The translations under genes were made by a program, and so were the position numbers. DNA of 64,000 bases from Callipepla californica brunnescens. Its lineage: Eukaryota > Chordata > Aves > Galliformes > Odontophoridae. Below, one piece after another: positions 45,701-59,620 of the stretch. Location: NCBI GenBank assembly GCA_023055505.1, contig JALIRH010000014.1, forward strand, positions 12,393,501 to 12,457,500. Reading direction: 5' to 3'. Under the pieces are notes generated by a model. That model did no database searches. It was not told where the DNA came from and was given only the letters and a program-made list of their open reading frames with translations. The stretch's first letter is position 1. Each line of letters begins with the position of its first letter.

Positions 45701-48475
45701 GGGCACTTACAAGGTCAGAACCCCAAATCTTTAGAGAACAAATGAGATCACCAATACTGAGAAGCACACAGTGGGACCAGTCACCCCAAAGCTCCGGTTT
45801 CCACACACCGTAATCGGCTGTTGAACACGAAATGCCTCAACATCCTTTCTCACCCCGTTAAGATCACTCTGTGGTAAAAGACCTGCTCGTTACTGTAGTT
45901 CTTTCTGAAGCAAGCGTCCAGTAAGGCAAGCAGCTAGGACTCCAAAGCTCTCTTCACAAGGTGAGTCCAAGTACAAAGCAAGCCATGCATTTCAGAAACA
46001 GAAACAAATCCTCTTGTTAGGAAACAAAAACACACAAAGCTGCAAGCAGAAAGCCCCACAGTCCATGTATATCACTTGCTGATTGAGTTGCAATTATTAA
46101 AAAAAAGGAAAATTGCACTGATCATGGACAAACAGCTTCTTGTTCCACAGGTATTAAAACATTCATAAAGACATCTATTCAGACCGCCTAGTGATCCACA
46201 GTCAGCACTACCAGACTAATGAGAGCATTAATAACTTAAGGAAAGCAAGTCAGACACAAAGCACATGAAAGCAGAGCTCTCTCCCATAGAAATGAAAAGA
46301 GATTCTAATGACAGACATATTGTAGTTACTGAGAACACATGATGTCAGCTCTGATTGACACTGATCTCACTTCCACAGCAATACTGCTGCAGAACTGTCA
46401 CAAGGAAGTCTAGATCTTTCCTTCCTTTGCTCCCAAGATGTTAGACACCTAATACATTTTGGCAACCCCAGTCCCAGCTGCAAGGCAGTGCCCGTTTTTC
46501 CCCTGCGCCGTGACTGCCTGCACCAAGTGAATTAGCAGAACAGGTCGGATTTGGCCTCAGTTGTGAGGATACAAGAGGTGGAAATGATTTTGAACCTCAC
46601 AGTAGACATATGAGACATGACAGCTAGGGAGGCAGCTAGTTCTGTCCTAGTCCTAGTCTGTTTACAGACACAGCTCTATATGGCCTCAAATACATCTGAA
46701 CACGCTCCAGGGCCTCGATGTCTCTCTTGTAGTAAAACACAGGTAATGATCCTACAGTTGACAACAGGAGAAAAGCCTTCTTCTGGGGCTCTGCAGTGAG
46801 AGCCATCTCCCATGCTTAACAGAAGAGAAAAATATGCCAGGCCAGAGCTCTCCTTGCCCAACAAGGAGGTCATGTCCATTAACTGTGTTTCTCAAGAGTC
46901 TCAAAGTGGTGTACTTCACCTACCCCGAATACTTGCAGACTTTCACTCTCCCACAGCTGGTTGCATGCTGCCTCCTCCTTCAGCATTACTAAACGGACAA
47001 ATTGTGGAACTGGACGATTACTGAAAAAGGGCTGGTTTTATTCATTTAGGCAGCATCTTTGCAAAAGGCAAACTGTATTGTCATTCATTTTTTACCAGGA
47101 AATATGACTGCTGCCTTCAGAATAAGACAGCTGATGTCACTGCTTTTGCAACAATCTCATTTTAAACCAGCATGGTTTTGTTTTTTTCTTTTTAACAGTC
47201 ACTTCAGGCTTCATACTAGTGGTTCTTCATCCATTTTTCAGTGTCAGCACTTTTTTCCAGCTTCAGGGATGAGACAGTTCTGGTTCTGTCTGGTAGATCC
47301 TGCAGACAGACTAGACGGGCGGTACCTTGCACTGTGAGCTGACTACACAAGGAACAGGTATCAGCTAAACTGGTCCCTTGATCCCACACCTCTGCTTAAG
47401 CAGCAGGTTTGCAGTCACTGGAAACTGTACAGTTCTGCAGATGTTGGGAAAGGAAGGGAGAGCACGTTCCCACAAGCCTAGAGCACCACTGACCACAGGA
47501 CTCGTGATTAGAATAAACTACAAATGGATCAAAACCAATGGCCAATCCGAGCCCTGACTTCATTATTCTGAATGAATCTGTTCACACCAATAGTGAGTTA
47601 ATCTCTAAAGGAAAAATGAAAGCTGCCTTCATATTTAAGAAACCTCAGTGGTGTCCACGAATAAATGATGCTGAACAAAAGGTGAGTCTGATATCCAAAA
47701 ATCTTAACTTGTAAGAACTGTGCTTACTTGAAAACTCTGCTGATCTTTCACCTTGAGGATTCAACAGCGAGTGACAAACTGCAAAACAAATGGACCAGAA
47801 ACCCAGATTCCTCATCACCAGTAACTACAGCAATAACCCCAACACTTGGCTGCACTTCCTCTAGAGCTCTTTCCTTTATCAGAGCTATCATCTGGAAAGT
47901 AATAACAGTCAATCTGTTTGAAATATATTTTGGTTTCAAGAAAAGAAAAATTCATTTCATTTTACATTTTGATGGCCTGTTTCTTTTTTATGTCTGTGAC
48001 ATCAGAGAATTAAATTTTGTGTTCGAGATTTTACTTCGATGGACTTTGGAAGATAAAGCACATACTCGGGAGTGCTTCAGCAGGTGGCATTGCAGTTACA
48101 TAAAGTACTGTATTTGAGGGTCCTAGAGAATAAAATCATTTAACACCAGACCCACGTGGGAAATAGAGCAGTTAAAAAAAAAAAAAAGTAGTTTGATTCA
48201 CATTCAGACTCCTCTGAAAACAGAGTTTTTGTTCCCATCTCAGCACAGAAAGTGGCTTTGGCAAAGCCTTTAGAACTCCACCACTGCCAGAAGAGAAGGA
48301 TGCAGCATCTTCACAATAAAGACTGGCCTGCTAGCTTGCCTTCTCCTGAGATTCTCCCTTTTACCTTCATTAACTGTTAAAAAAAAGTATTCTTAAAAAA
48401 TTTTTTTGTAACCCTCCCCAGTAAAAACTATAATTGTAAAATATATATAATATATATATATATATTCTCAGTCTT
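42780..48475 (-). other. GALNT10: GALNT10 3' UTR and 3' flank (extent uncertain)
   Basis: No coding exon is visible between the GALNT10 stop and about 42.8 kb, and no CR1 copy is seen. Minus-strand AATAAA hexamers occur near 47042-47037, 44770-44765 and 42800-42795. Any of these could end the transcript, giving 3' UTRs of about 1.4, 3.7 or 5.7 kb. Which one is used cannot be told from sequence alone. Confidence 0.4.
48441..48466. repeat. (AT)n tract immediately after the GALNT10 stop codon
   Basis: About 26 bases of alternating A and T starting ten bases beyond the stop codon in the direction of GALNT10 transcription, so inside its 3' UTR. It is self-complementary. Confidence 0.85.
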
Positions 48476-48643
48476 TTAAAGATCAAGATTTCTGTTAAAT
48501 TTTTCCAAGACGGTTGAGTTTGTATGTTCAAATATCCACTGCTGCGTAGGAGATGAAGGATTGCAGCTGTTCATAAAGATCTTTCGGTCACTCTCACTGC
48601 AGTCCATACAGCTGCTGCTCACTGGATGGTAGAGGCTCTTGTC
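48476..48643 (-). CDS. GALNT10: GALNT10 last coding exon (lectin gamma repeat and C-terminus)
   Basis: 55 codons plus TAA (48478-48476) after acceptor TTCTCCAG, encoding [40 protein letters not shown] and [15 protein letters not shown]. The third trefoil repeat keeps QQW. The human protein as I remember it ends at FNRN, so LDL may be a short lineage-specific extension. Confidence 0.95.
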   Translation of the reverse strand, partial: DKSLYHPVSSSCMDCSESDRKIFMNSCNPSSPTQQWIFEHTNSTVLEKFNRNLDL

Positions 48644-51600
48644 CTGGAGAAGATACATTTTGTGAGGTTGCTAAGCAGAGAAGCAGAGCTATTTTAAAAC
48701 CAACAGAAATGAGTCTTAAAATCCGAGGCAAGACACTTCATCAGTGTATTTATCTAAAAAGTCGTTCCACGCTTTACTGTTGCCAAGTATCACCTCAATT
48801 TCCACCCCTTGCAATGGTATTGAGCCCAACTGCACTGGGAAGCTCAGAACCTGTTTCTGAAGGCTCTGCAGTCTCCAGGCTCACATCCTGGTGCAGTCAC
48901 TCTGCAGCACTGTGCGTACGGACTGCAAGGACTCGGAAGTGGCATTTCATCAAGAACTTGCTTACCTGTTTGTAACAGAAGCGCTGCTTAGCAGGAGGAT
49001 GAATAAATCCTTACCCACTTTTGGCATGTCCTTCTAGTGTTTAGAACAAGCCAATAAGCAGAGCACACACCTCTTTGCAAACAGGTTTTGCAAGGGCGTT
49101 TCATTATCTCACTTCCAGCAGCAGACAGGACTGCAAGGACAATGTCCTTTTGCTTAGCAAGCCCTGGAGAAGAACTACTCACCATTTCTAACCTGCAAAG
49201 AAGGGCAGCAAACTCTTTGTAATCAAGGGTAATTAGTGGCACAATGGCAACAGATGAAGAGACAACTAAGACATGGGTGGTGACATTTTAAACAGACTTG
49301 ACACCTTACACACGCACACACGCACACTCACTTTTCGGTATCTCCAGAGCTGGTTCCCCTTCATTCCATGACAGTCATAGAGGGTCACAGGGCTGCTGTG
49401 GGAAATGGCATCAAAACAAAACTTCTTGGTGTGCTGAGGATCCCCAGGACGGATGTCTTCTCTCCAACTAAATGTGAATACCTGCTAGGACAAACAGGAC
49501 GCTTAGGACAGTACAGGACACAGTGCTCTCATCAGCAGAATGACGTTCCCTCCTTTGCCCACAGGGTGGGGACTGCTTCAGGACAAAACTATCCTAGAGA
49601 AAAACTGCTTCCACCTCTGGGGACAGAGACTGCTGATGAGGGGAGTCTGTAACAGCTACCACGTGGACTGCCACACAGCATGCTAAATGAGCCCGTGCTA
49701 CTGCAAACTGCCATGCTAGTTAGCTTGGGTACTAACAGCAGACTTGAATGTCTCTGCATTGCAGACATACATCATGGATTAAGTGAGCAGCTGACCAATT
49801 ACAGCACTTCACAGCGAGCAAACACAGGGAAGAGCTACAGGAGCTCTGAGTTAACACTGGCAGTAAATATTCAAGTCTACGTACACAGACTGCAGTCACC
49901 TTGAGAACAGTTTGCCCCATGCCTTACGACACAAGAAAATCAGCAGGTTTACAGCTCCCTGCCTCACTCCATTGAGCTGTCAGGAGGGCAACCACCAGGG
50001 AAATGCTTCCTGGTGCTTCCTACTGACCCTGCAATGATCTGTCAGCCTTTCTAGACCCCTTTGTTGGGGTGAAGTAAAAGAAGGGACATGCTACAGTAAA
50101 GAAAAAAGGGTTTTATCTCTAGCAACTAGGCAGAACCTATCAATGCCTGGCCAAATCATAGCTTTAGCTAAAGCTGCTGGATGCCAGCATATCCTTTGTA
50201 TGTGGTGCTGCAGGGATGTGGGCCAGCACACAATCCCTCATGGTCCCCATTGGGAAGGGACTGTTTTGGGGCTCCTTTAAGAGTCAGGTAGGGGAACAGT
50301 CTTTTCCTCAGAGAGATCTCATGGAGCACTAAGATAAACCAGTAATGAGTGGAGTGCAACTATTTGATGCAGTGTGGCCAAAAACTTCTGCACAAAGCAG
50401 CTTTGTTCCCATCTCCCTTTAGACCTCTCTGGTGAGAGAAATTACCATAATCACTGAGGTTCAAGGCTACACAACAGTCCAAAACACATTCTTATAACAC
50501 GTAAGCCAACCGTAATTGTTGAAGATCCTCCTGACACAACAGAGGCTTAGTTTTAGACTGTGTCTGAGTAAATTGGTTTCCAGATTTCATGCATCACAAG
50601 TGATATGCAGCAACCCTTTATCTCCAACTGAAGCCATTGCCCTGAAGAGTTACGTACGGCTCAGTAATAAAGGCATTGTTTTCTTGATCCTTTCTCAGCC
50701 CAGTTGCTACAGTTTAGACAAACTAATATTTCCCTCCCTTCTCTTACAATAAAGCTGTCGTTTCTGGCACTTTATATGTTGAGAGGGTGAATCTATAGCC
50801 TGGACGGTTTCATCTCTCTCCAGCAGTGGTTGGGTGTTTATAATGCATTTGCCTCCTGTCAGAAGGATGATAGTAAGCAGTTATTGAATGCTTCTGCAGG
50901 CTCATTAATATGCATGATGCTCCTCTATCACTTCCTTCAGCACAACCTTTGAAGTTAATATTCACTTTGTTACATATTACAGCTGCCTTGTTACTGGTTT
51001 CTTTTATTATTTTGGCATATTGTTTTCTGGTGCTTTCTTTTGTTCACCCTGAGAACTTCAAAGCAGAGGTAAAAGCTCTGCATGAAGGCTGCCAGACTGC
51101 AGACCCTGCTGCAAGCACGTCACATCCTGCTGCCAAGCCCATCAAATGCAGTGTGCACGTGAGCCTTGGGGTGCACAGCACTCTCCCTTCACCTGACAGT
51201 TCTACAACAGCCCTGCTTCGCATTTACCTATTCTGGCGACTCCTCCTCCCCAGATTTATTTCGGAGCAGATGAGTGATCAGAGGAACTGTTACCTGCACG
51301 TTGTTCCATGCTGCCTCTCCTCTGTCCTTCACGCAGCTTTCCAACCTCAGCGGGGATCCCAGAGATCCGTGTTTAGTGTCCACACACAGCCCAGTTCCTA
51401 CATTGCGTATCTGAAATATTAAATTAGTGCCCAAATCTCTTAGCAAGTGACAGCCAACAGGAAAGAAGGCTTAAACTGCTTCAAATAACAGCAGCATTTA
51501 TATGAATACAGTTTTATGACTTCTCACTTAACTATATATCTGAGCTGGCAGGTGATGGCCAGAAGAAAGCACAAACCCCAAAATGGGACCCATCGGGAGC

Positions 51601-54600
51601 TAGCTGTAAAATAACCTGCAGGACACAGCGAAAACCATCAGCTACAGAACTGCAGAACCTGCTGCGTTGCTATGCATAACAATTCAGTATCTCACCACTG
51701 GGGTGACTCTTTCAAAACCAAAGATAACTTTCCTGGCTTTCAGATGGGGAAACGAAGGTGCACAGGAGCTCAGAACAGTTGCACAGCCCTTTGGAAATAG
51801 CACGTTCCTACTATTGCTCAGCATGCAGACCAAGCCAGGTCCCTTCTGAGTTTTGTTTGCACTTGTGCACTAATAGAAGCTGCTGCTTAACTGCCTTCAT
51901 TTCTATCAAACCAGCATAACACCACGGGAATTCTGGTCTTCGAAACGTATCAAGCGGGATCTTTAAATACTTGCTTGACACAACAAACTGGAGCACAGGG
52001 CTAAGGCAACTTTAACGTCCCAAATCGCGCGTGTTTGCCCACGGCAGATTTCAGAGCACAAACTTGCCTCTCCCCAGGCAGCTGCGGGAGGCTCCACGGG
52101 TGGGTAAAACTTGGGCAAGTCCCATGCAACCTCACTCATGAACCACTTGAAGCTCTTGCAGTTGAGGTTGTTGCGGAGCTCCTTCTGAGCTGTGACGTCC
52201 CCTGCAGAAAGGTGCCGGTACTCCGGTCTGCGCTGGTAGATGTACTCTGCGTACTCGTCCATCCACACCTCAGCCACACGCTTCAGGTTCTGCGTGGGTA
52301 ATTGCCACGTGTGAAAATAAAGGGGAAAAAACACATGAGAACTCTCTGCACAAACTCCTGACATTAGCATTCAGCACGGCTCTCCCGTTTTAGCTCAGGA
52401 AGGATTTTCATTCACATCCACTCTCTCTCTCCGGCTTTAGGACAAAGATTATTTTTATTATTCTCTAGTTCCAAGGGATTTTTAGAAAGATATTTTCAGC
52501 TGAGGTCAAAAAAGAATCCTGGCACTTAGCCATTATATCTAGTTCCTTGTGGCTTAGAAAAACAACATTAATCAAAAGTTGTTTTCTAGTTTTTTTTTTT
52601 CCAAAAGAGAAGCAAGTCAGAGAATGATGCTGGTAAATTCCACTGGCCATTCAAAGGTCCCTGACAAAATGTTCTTTCTTAAATCTTCCCTGTTACATTT
52701 TATACTTACCTAAGAACTGGATTTGCACTACTCCCTAATAGGGAACTTCAGTTCACATATTATTTTTTACCATTATTTTGTGGTTTCTTGGCTTAAAAAA
52801 AACTAAGACAAATTCAGATATATGGCAGGAATCTGTATCTTCCAGGTGACCCTTAAGAACAGAAGCAAAGGGTTTATTTCCTGGCTGTGGTATGTTTCAC
52901 ATTGCTCTGCACACAATAAAACCAACAGAAACCAACGAACACAACGCAGACTCGAGCCGTTTGAACCAATGACACCTCAAGTTTTGCACTGGCTCTGCAG
53001 CGAGCCTTGCAGCTCTTATTTTGAGAGAGACAAATGCTGAAATCTTCTATCACAATAATGCAAAAACAGTGTCTTAATCCAGTGTGTAGTTGCAACACAG
53101 CAATGTTGGTGACCCTCCCGAGATGCCTGCCCTGCTGCTTGCCATAAGGCACTCAGTCAACTGTCGGACCTTGGGCTGCTCTCTGGCAACACTGCCCCTG
53201 GTGCCACACAGCAATGTGCCTTGTGCAGCCATGACTGCAGTGACCCCACAGCACTGCCCATCTTGCCTGAGGGCAGTCAGCCCTGCAGTGGGCAGATGCT
53301 GCCAAAAAAAGGGGATGTTAAGAAGCGGCAGTGCTCCCCTGCCCTGAGTGCAGCCTACACAAAACAAGAACAGGTGTTCATCTCAAGATGACTCTAATAA
53401 GTCGTAAGACATAGCCTTCCCTGCACCTGTGCAGCACTGCCTTCCAGCACTGTGAAGGTATACGAGAGTCAAATGCTGAATCAAAAGAAATACAGCTCCT
53501 TCCTGAAGGGATGGCACAAACAGGAGAGCACTCTGTTCCTCTGATAGGTCATTTCTGGGCTGAGCAATAAATCCAAATCTCTAACTAGGGTGATGCTATT
53601 AAACTGAGAAACACTGCAACACTTTGCAAGCCCTAAGAGCAGCAGGGTATTTTTTTGTGGTCTGTAGCTTTGCAGCCTTCCTGCTCCTATGATTTTTTTC
53701 TCCCACCAGAGGGCAATGCAATTCCTTCTCAATTTGAGAAATTAATTGGACAAAGCCAGTGCACAACAAGCAAAGGCTCTTTCCTTTTTGGGCTACACTA
53801 AATTAAGAAATAAGATGCCACAGAACTTTGCATTGTGGAGTATTACAGCTTGCTCATTTAGAGGTTTGCGATGCTTGAAATGGAGAGGTCTTTCAATCAC
53901 CAAAACACAATCAGCACTCTGAAGCATGCGGCTCTTTGAGAACACAGCTAAAATGACTGAAGAATTACACAAATAAAAATGTGATCTTGCTTTTTAAATT
54001 GGTGATTCCACACCCTGTGCCTGACTGCAAAGCTCCCTCTCACTGTCTAGCAATGGATGGTGTTTTAAGCACAGCCTGCACTGAGCCTGCAGCTCCCCTA
54101 GACTCTCATCCCTTTTTGCCAATGTCCACTTCTGCAAAAACCGCCCAGACCGACCCCTGTTCAAGTACAGTTTGAGCATTACAAGCCTAAATTTCCCTCA
54201 ACAAATCGAGCATGGTCACACTGTGGTCAGATGTCCTTCATAGCTTAAGAGGTAAAGAAAACAGAAGAACTTTCCTTGACAAAACCTTCCAAGTGTCCGA
54301 TCACGTGCAGGATGGGGGGAACATCACTGCCACTTACTCTCGCCAGGCTGACTCCTGTTGGAACCTTGTATGGAACATATTTCCTGTAGATATGACCAAC
54401 TCTAGAGCAAGGGATGTCCTCCATACGACCCCCACACATCCATACCTGTGGAACAGCAGAGATACAGATTCACTCTTGGTTATATGGAGGAATAAAACAC
54501 AAAACTTCGGGTTATGAAAAAGCTTAATGCAAAATTTTATTAGTAATTATTTTTACTTCACAGTACCTTCTTTGAAACACCCTCCCCTCTTTGCCTTAGT

Positions 54601-57600
54601 CTCAAATCCTTTAACTCCCTGCTTAGAGCCATGCAAGCCTTGATTTAGTGCAAGTACTATCAAGCACAATGGCTGGTAAACAGTTTAATTTGGCATTCCT
54701 TAGAGAGAAGAACAGAAAGAAAAGTCCAAGCACAGAGCACACTTCAAATTTCTATACAACAACAGTAGCTGTACTAGTTAAACTGGACTGTCATATAGGA
54801 TCCTAGGGGTAGGCTGCACAGAAAGGAAGCATCTCTATAGTACAGGTCCTGTCACACACAGAATGCTCCAGGGAATATATGTGCCTGCTTAGGTGTCAGA
54901 GAGCAGAAAAAACCTGCTACTTTTCACTGTGGTTATCACTGCAGAGTCTGGGATATCGCTTACATGGTTTTACTGCGGACAGGCAATCATTGGTTTTGCA
55001 GCCTTGCAATTAAGCAGAAATCTCTTCCCGATGAAAACATAATTAGCCTTAAAAAAGTTCTCAGAAAGCTGATGAAACACACTGCTAGTCAAAGATGACC
55101 ACGCTGATGCTTGACTCACATCTATGTTGTGCCCAAGAGTTTCCTTCTTCTGGGAAAACCTCACTGTGACCAACGGCCTCCAACACCTTTCTGTTATCCC
55201 TCATTTGTAGCACGGATGGAGTCATTTTGCCCAGGCAACTGAAACCAAAGGATGCTTTTTGCAACAGCTAAATCTACTTTGTTAGGTTTAAGAAATATAT
55301 TCCTATGTGCTTCCCAGAGGTGCCTAATCAATAGTGAAAGTATTCCTCACTCTGCAAGACAAATGATTTTCTGAATTCCTGAAGCATGACATTGCTGTGC
55401 CCTTCGCTTTGTCCCTAGATCTTATGTTAATACCCCCAAGGCAGCAGTATGAAAGGCAGCCTGCTGGTGCTGCAAGCTGATGCAGAGCTCTTGATCTCTC
55501 CATTCACTGTGGCTAATTTGAGCCACCGCAGTTCACTGTACAACGAGCTTAGTCAACAGCTTCACACATAGCAGGCAATTCCATTAATATTCTACGGTGA
55601 CAATATTAAATACTTAGCTTGGAAGAGAAATATTTGGCCAAGGCTGCTGCATAATTATTAACTCTGACACTAAAGTCCTCTGGTGTTTCAGCTCTGTCTA
55701 CTGGCCCTAATAATTACAGTCATTTGCTGACTGTGTATAACTTAATGGGGGTTGGTTGCTCTCCGTTAGTGGAATATTTTTCGCAGGCAACTTCTAAAGT
55801 TCAAGGTACTTAATTACATGCCATTAAAGTGAAAGAGAGACAAGAAGTTGACAAACACTCCTTCTACAGAATTTCATTCCTTTTGTCCCTGCTGTGCCTT
55901 GAGAGTCTGGTAAAGAAGAGATGAAGATGAAAAAGAAACTTGCACTCAGCTTCTGTGAAGTTTACACTGGAATCAGAAAAGCTTCCCATTCCACAGCTGC
56001 TGCGCTTCTTATTACAAAGGGCCACAATGTGATTTGTTCTGCTTGGAAATTAACAGACTGAGAAAACAAGAATTTGGAGATGTTTTGTGCTACTACGACA
56101 GAAATGGTTTGTACAAGGCTGTAAGAGCTACAGCAGATCTGTCCAGAACCCGGGAACTATTAAAACTGCAGGAACAGCTGAGGAAGCCTAGAACTTAGCT
56201 GCATCTAGTCTAAGATCAGCTCTACAGCTGTTGTTCTAATCACAACTTAAAATATTTACTCCTCAGTGACGCTGCACCAATGCTGCATGGAGCCAGTGGC
56301 AAGCTTCCCAATTCCTGCCAGCAGACCTCAGCAATGTACTTTGCCAGCTCGGTGCTTTACTGTTGTCTCGTGCTGCAAGTGACAACACACTCGTGGTACA
56401 AATCTAATTTTAAAAGCATAGCCTCCATTCATTCATTGCTGCTTTGATTTATTTTATTAGTGAGCTTCTTTGTATGGTGACAGAACTCATTACAACCTCC
56501 ATAAAGACAATTACCAGTCCTTATCTATAAAACTGGCAGAAAGGAGAGAGGGGAAGAGTGTGATGTGCATCAGTAAAACACCGCTAACGAAAGCATTAGG
56601 AAGCTGGAGCTAAAGGTCAGGGAATCGCATCCAAGGGTCTGTCAAGGAATAACTGCAAGGGAAGCAAACCCAAAATAGCTGCGTGCTGAGAGCACACATC
56701 CACTCAGTTGGCAGTGTTTGGCTGTTTTGGAACGAGGTTCACAGGCATGACACATCAGAAGTTGCACTGCTAAAAATACAGCACTGCTGAACAGCTGAAA
56801 CAGCGCTGTTCTGTGGGGAGCACCTCACGGTGGCACTGACTGCCATTTACTGCCACCTTCCCTCTTGGCCAAGGAGCCAGCTTTTGTTTTGGGTGTTGTT
56901 GTACAGAGGGGTGAGCTGCTGACTCACCTCTCCAGCTGACATGACAGTAAACATCAGAGCCTGGACCTGACGCACTTAATTTCCAACATTCATTTACTAG
57001 AAGGCTGTGAGAACAAGAATCGGAGCTGGTCAGGCAGGCAGGGCTCTGTAAGATGACCTGATCAGATCTCATTAGGAGAAGACAGGAAATTTCTCTTCCT
57101 CCTCAGGCACAGTTTTACCAATCCACATTCCGAGTTCAGAATCCGGCAGCTGACAGCTCTGCTGGAATTAGCTGAAAACCTGGCTATGCTGAGGGCGATG
57201 GGAACGCAGCTGCAGAGTTTTCGGAGGCCACAGTCTCACCCTAATCATAAAACCACATACAGGAGAAGTAAAATAACAGCACAGGTGATGTTGTTTCTGT
57301 CTTCCTGGCAGCCTGGAGAGCTATAACTCCATATTCATAGAATGACTCAAGAGCCTTCGACTTAGCTACTGTGCAATGAAAGCACGAGATAATACACCAC
57401 CTATTCTCTGCATGGGAACGTTATGCTGATCCAATTCCCGTTCTGCCATTTCAGAAAACAATGTCACATAAGAGAGCTGAACCTCTCCACAAAAACACAC
57501 AACACAATACCACAGTTGGTGTGAGAACACAAATTATCTGGGTGTACAAGGTTTATGCTTCCCAAGACAGGAATAAAACAAAACAAAACCACACAAAAGA

Positions 57601-59589
57601 ATGAGTCAAGCCTTGAAAAGAAAGCTGCTACGGCAAGAAGCAGCAAAAATAAAGATCACGGGGTGCACCAACGGAGAGAAGCTGGTTGTCTGAGCACACG
57701 CTGAAAGGTGGGAAGAAAAGGGCACCGTGGATCAGTTCAGGGGGTTCTCTGCATGACAAGGTAAGTGAGAGGATGAAAGCAAGGGCAAACAGTAACTCAG
57801 GAAAATGTTAATTCTCTGTACTGCAAGCACCAGCTGCCACTGCAGCTGGGACTGACTGCTCTACAAAAGACTGAGGTGGCTAGAAAGGCACTGGGATCTG
57901 TGTATGCACATCTCCTCTCACACAACGCAGAGCAGCACAGCCCTTCCTCATCCTCTCGAACATTATAGAGTAGTGACAGCAGACAGCACTACAATAATCA
58001 CATTTCCAATAATCACATTTCACGGGGGGACGTGGTGTGTGTGCACTCATTTTCCTGCTGGTGCATTTGCCCCAAGCACACAGGATGAACTGAGACCAAA
58101 AACTCTAGCAGACAGTCTGACAGTGCCAACAGGACAGAGGAAGAGGAAAGAAGTCATCCTCTGCTGAAGCAGAGCCTTAGAATTAAGCAGTATGTGCTGC
58201 CTTTAAAGCGCACAAAAGAAAACAGAATGCCAGGTCCATTTCAGCGTGGGCAAATATGAGCTGCAGGAAAGCGTTGTGAGCATGTGCCTGGAATAAGCAG
58301 AGGAGGTTCACAGTCAGCACTAACTTCAGTGACACTACTGGAAGTGCTGCCACAAGGGATCCCTCGGCGGCCGCATCCTGACTCTGCACCTGCCAGGAGG
58401 ACAGAGCAAAGCACGGGCAAAGGAGATGCACACATTTGATGTGTGAGCACTGATACGTGAACTACAGAGCACTCGGAAAATGCACAACTCGTTTTACGCT
58501 GTGGAAATCGGGAGAAGCAATGTGTTGACTTTTGGGAAGAGGAGATGGAAAGATGCAGTGCTCTGTGCTCAGCAGCGCGAGTGCTGTGCACGTTACCGAC
58601 TGCTGAAGCAAAAAGAGAAGACCATAGTACTGCCCATTGCTTCTGTCTCTCTGTAAGCATTCTTTTCAGGGTACACGTCAAAGCAGCTTGTTTGTACCCA
58701 GCCCTTACAATCTCTGGAATCTCTAAACTTCAGGACAAGCATTTCTAACATTGAAATGATGCATCAGATAGTGAGGGATGTTCCAGATTCTCATTCTTTG
58801 CTCTGGACATACAACACACACGAAAAGCATTGAGATGCATACCACTCATGACCTGACACACCAAGTACATCTGCATTTAAACCTCCACAGGCCATAGACA
58901 TCACTTTTTCCACTTCTGTATTCCCACACCTCCAAAACTCAGAGACAGTTTAATGAGTATTGTGTAAACCAAAAATAACAGGAGCCACAAAAACACTGGG
59001 GAAGAGACAACGTGATGGGAAATGAAATGCTGTGTAGATAATAAGACCTGTAGAAGTACTGGCTTATATACACTGAGATATTCTTGATATATAAAGGACA
59101 AGAGAAGGAAGAAGTGCACGTTCTTTAACACGGCATGGATAGACTGACTCCTTCATTTCTAACCCAGAAATTCCTCTTTGGATGGACTGAGACTGCAAGC
59201 CACCACTAAGCTTAGGACCCCAATTAGAAAGTTTGTTTCTAATTTACATTTTGCTTAAGTTTTTTTTTGTCCCCACAGTCCACTATGTTTTCTAGTGAAG
59301 TTTTGCACACATTTCATCCAAGGAACAGGTGCTTTATTAACAGAGTTTGATTCATCCCCTGGTTAAATGTTTTCTGAGGTGCTAAAGACTCATAGTTTCT
59401 GTGCTGGCTTTCCCTGAGCCTGAATATTTCTTCTCTGAAGAAGCACAGCCAGCTGATGACAGAAATACATATGATCTCAAAACAGAAAGGCAAGAAGCTC
59501 CTAAATAAACTTGTTTACTTGCAGTCTCTCAGCAACAGAGCCCTGGATTTTAAAATAAATGCAGAAAACCATTTAGTCTGTGGCCAAAA

Positions 59590-59620
<31 letters not shown>

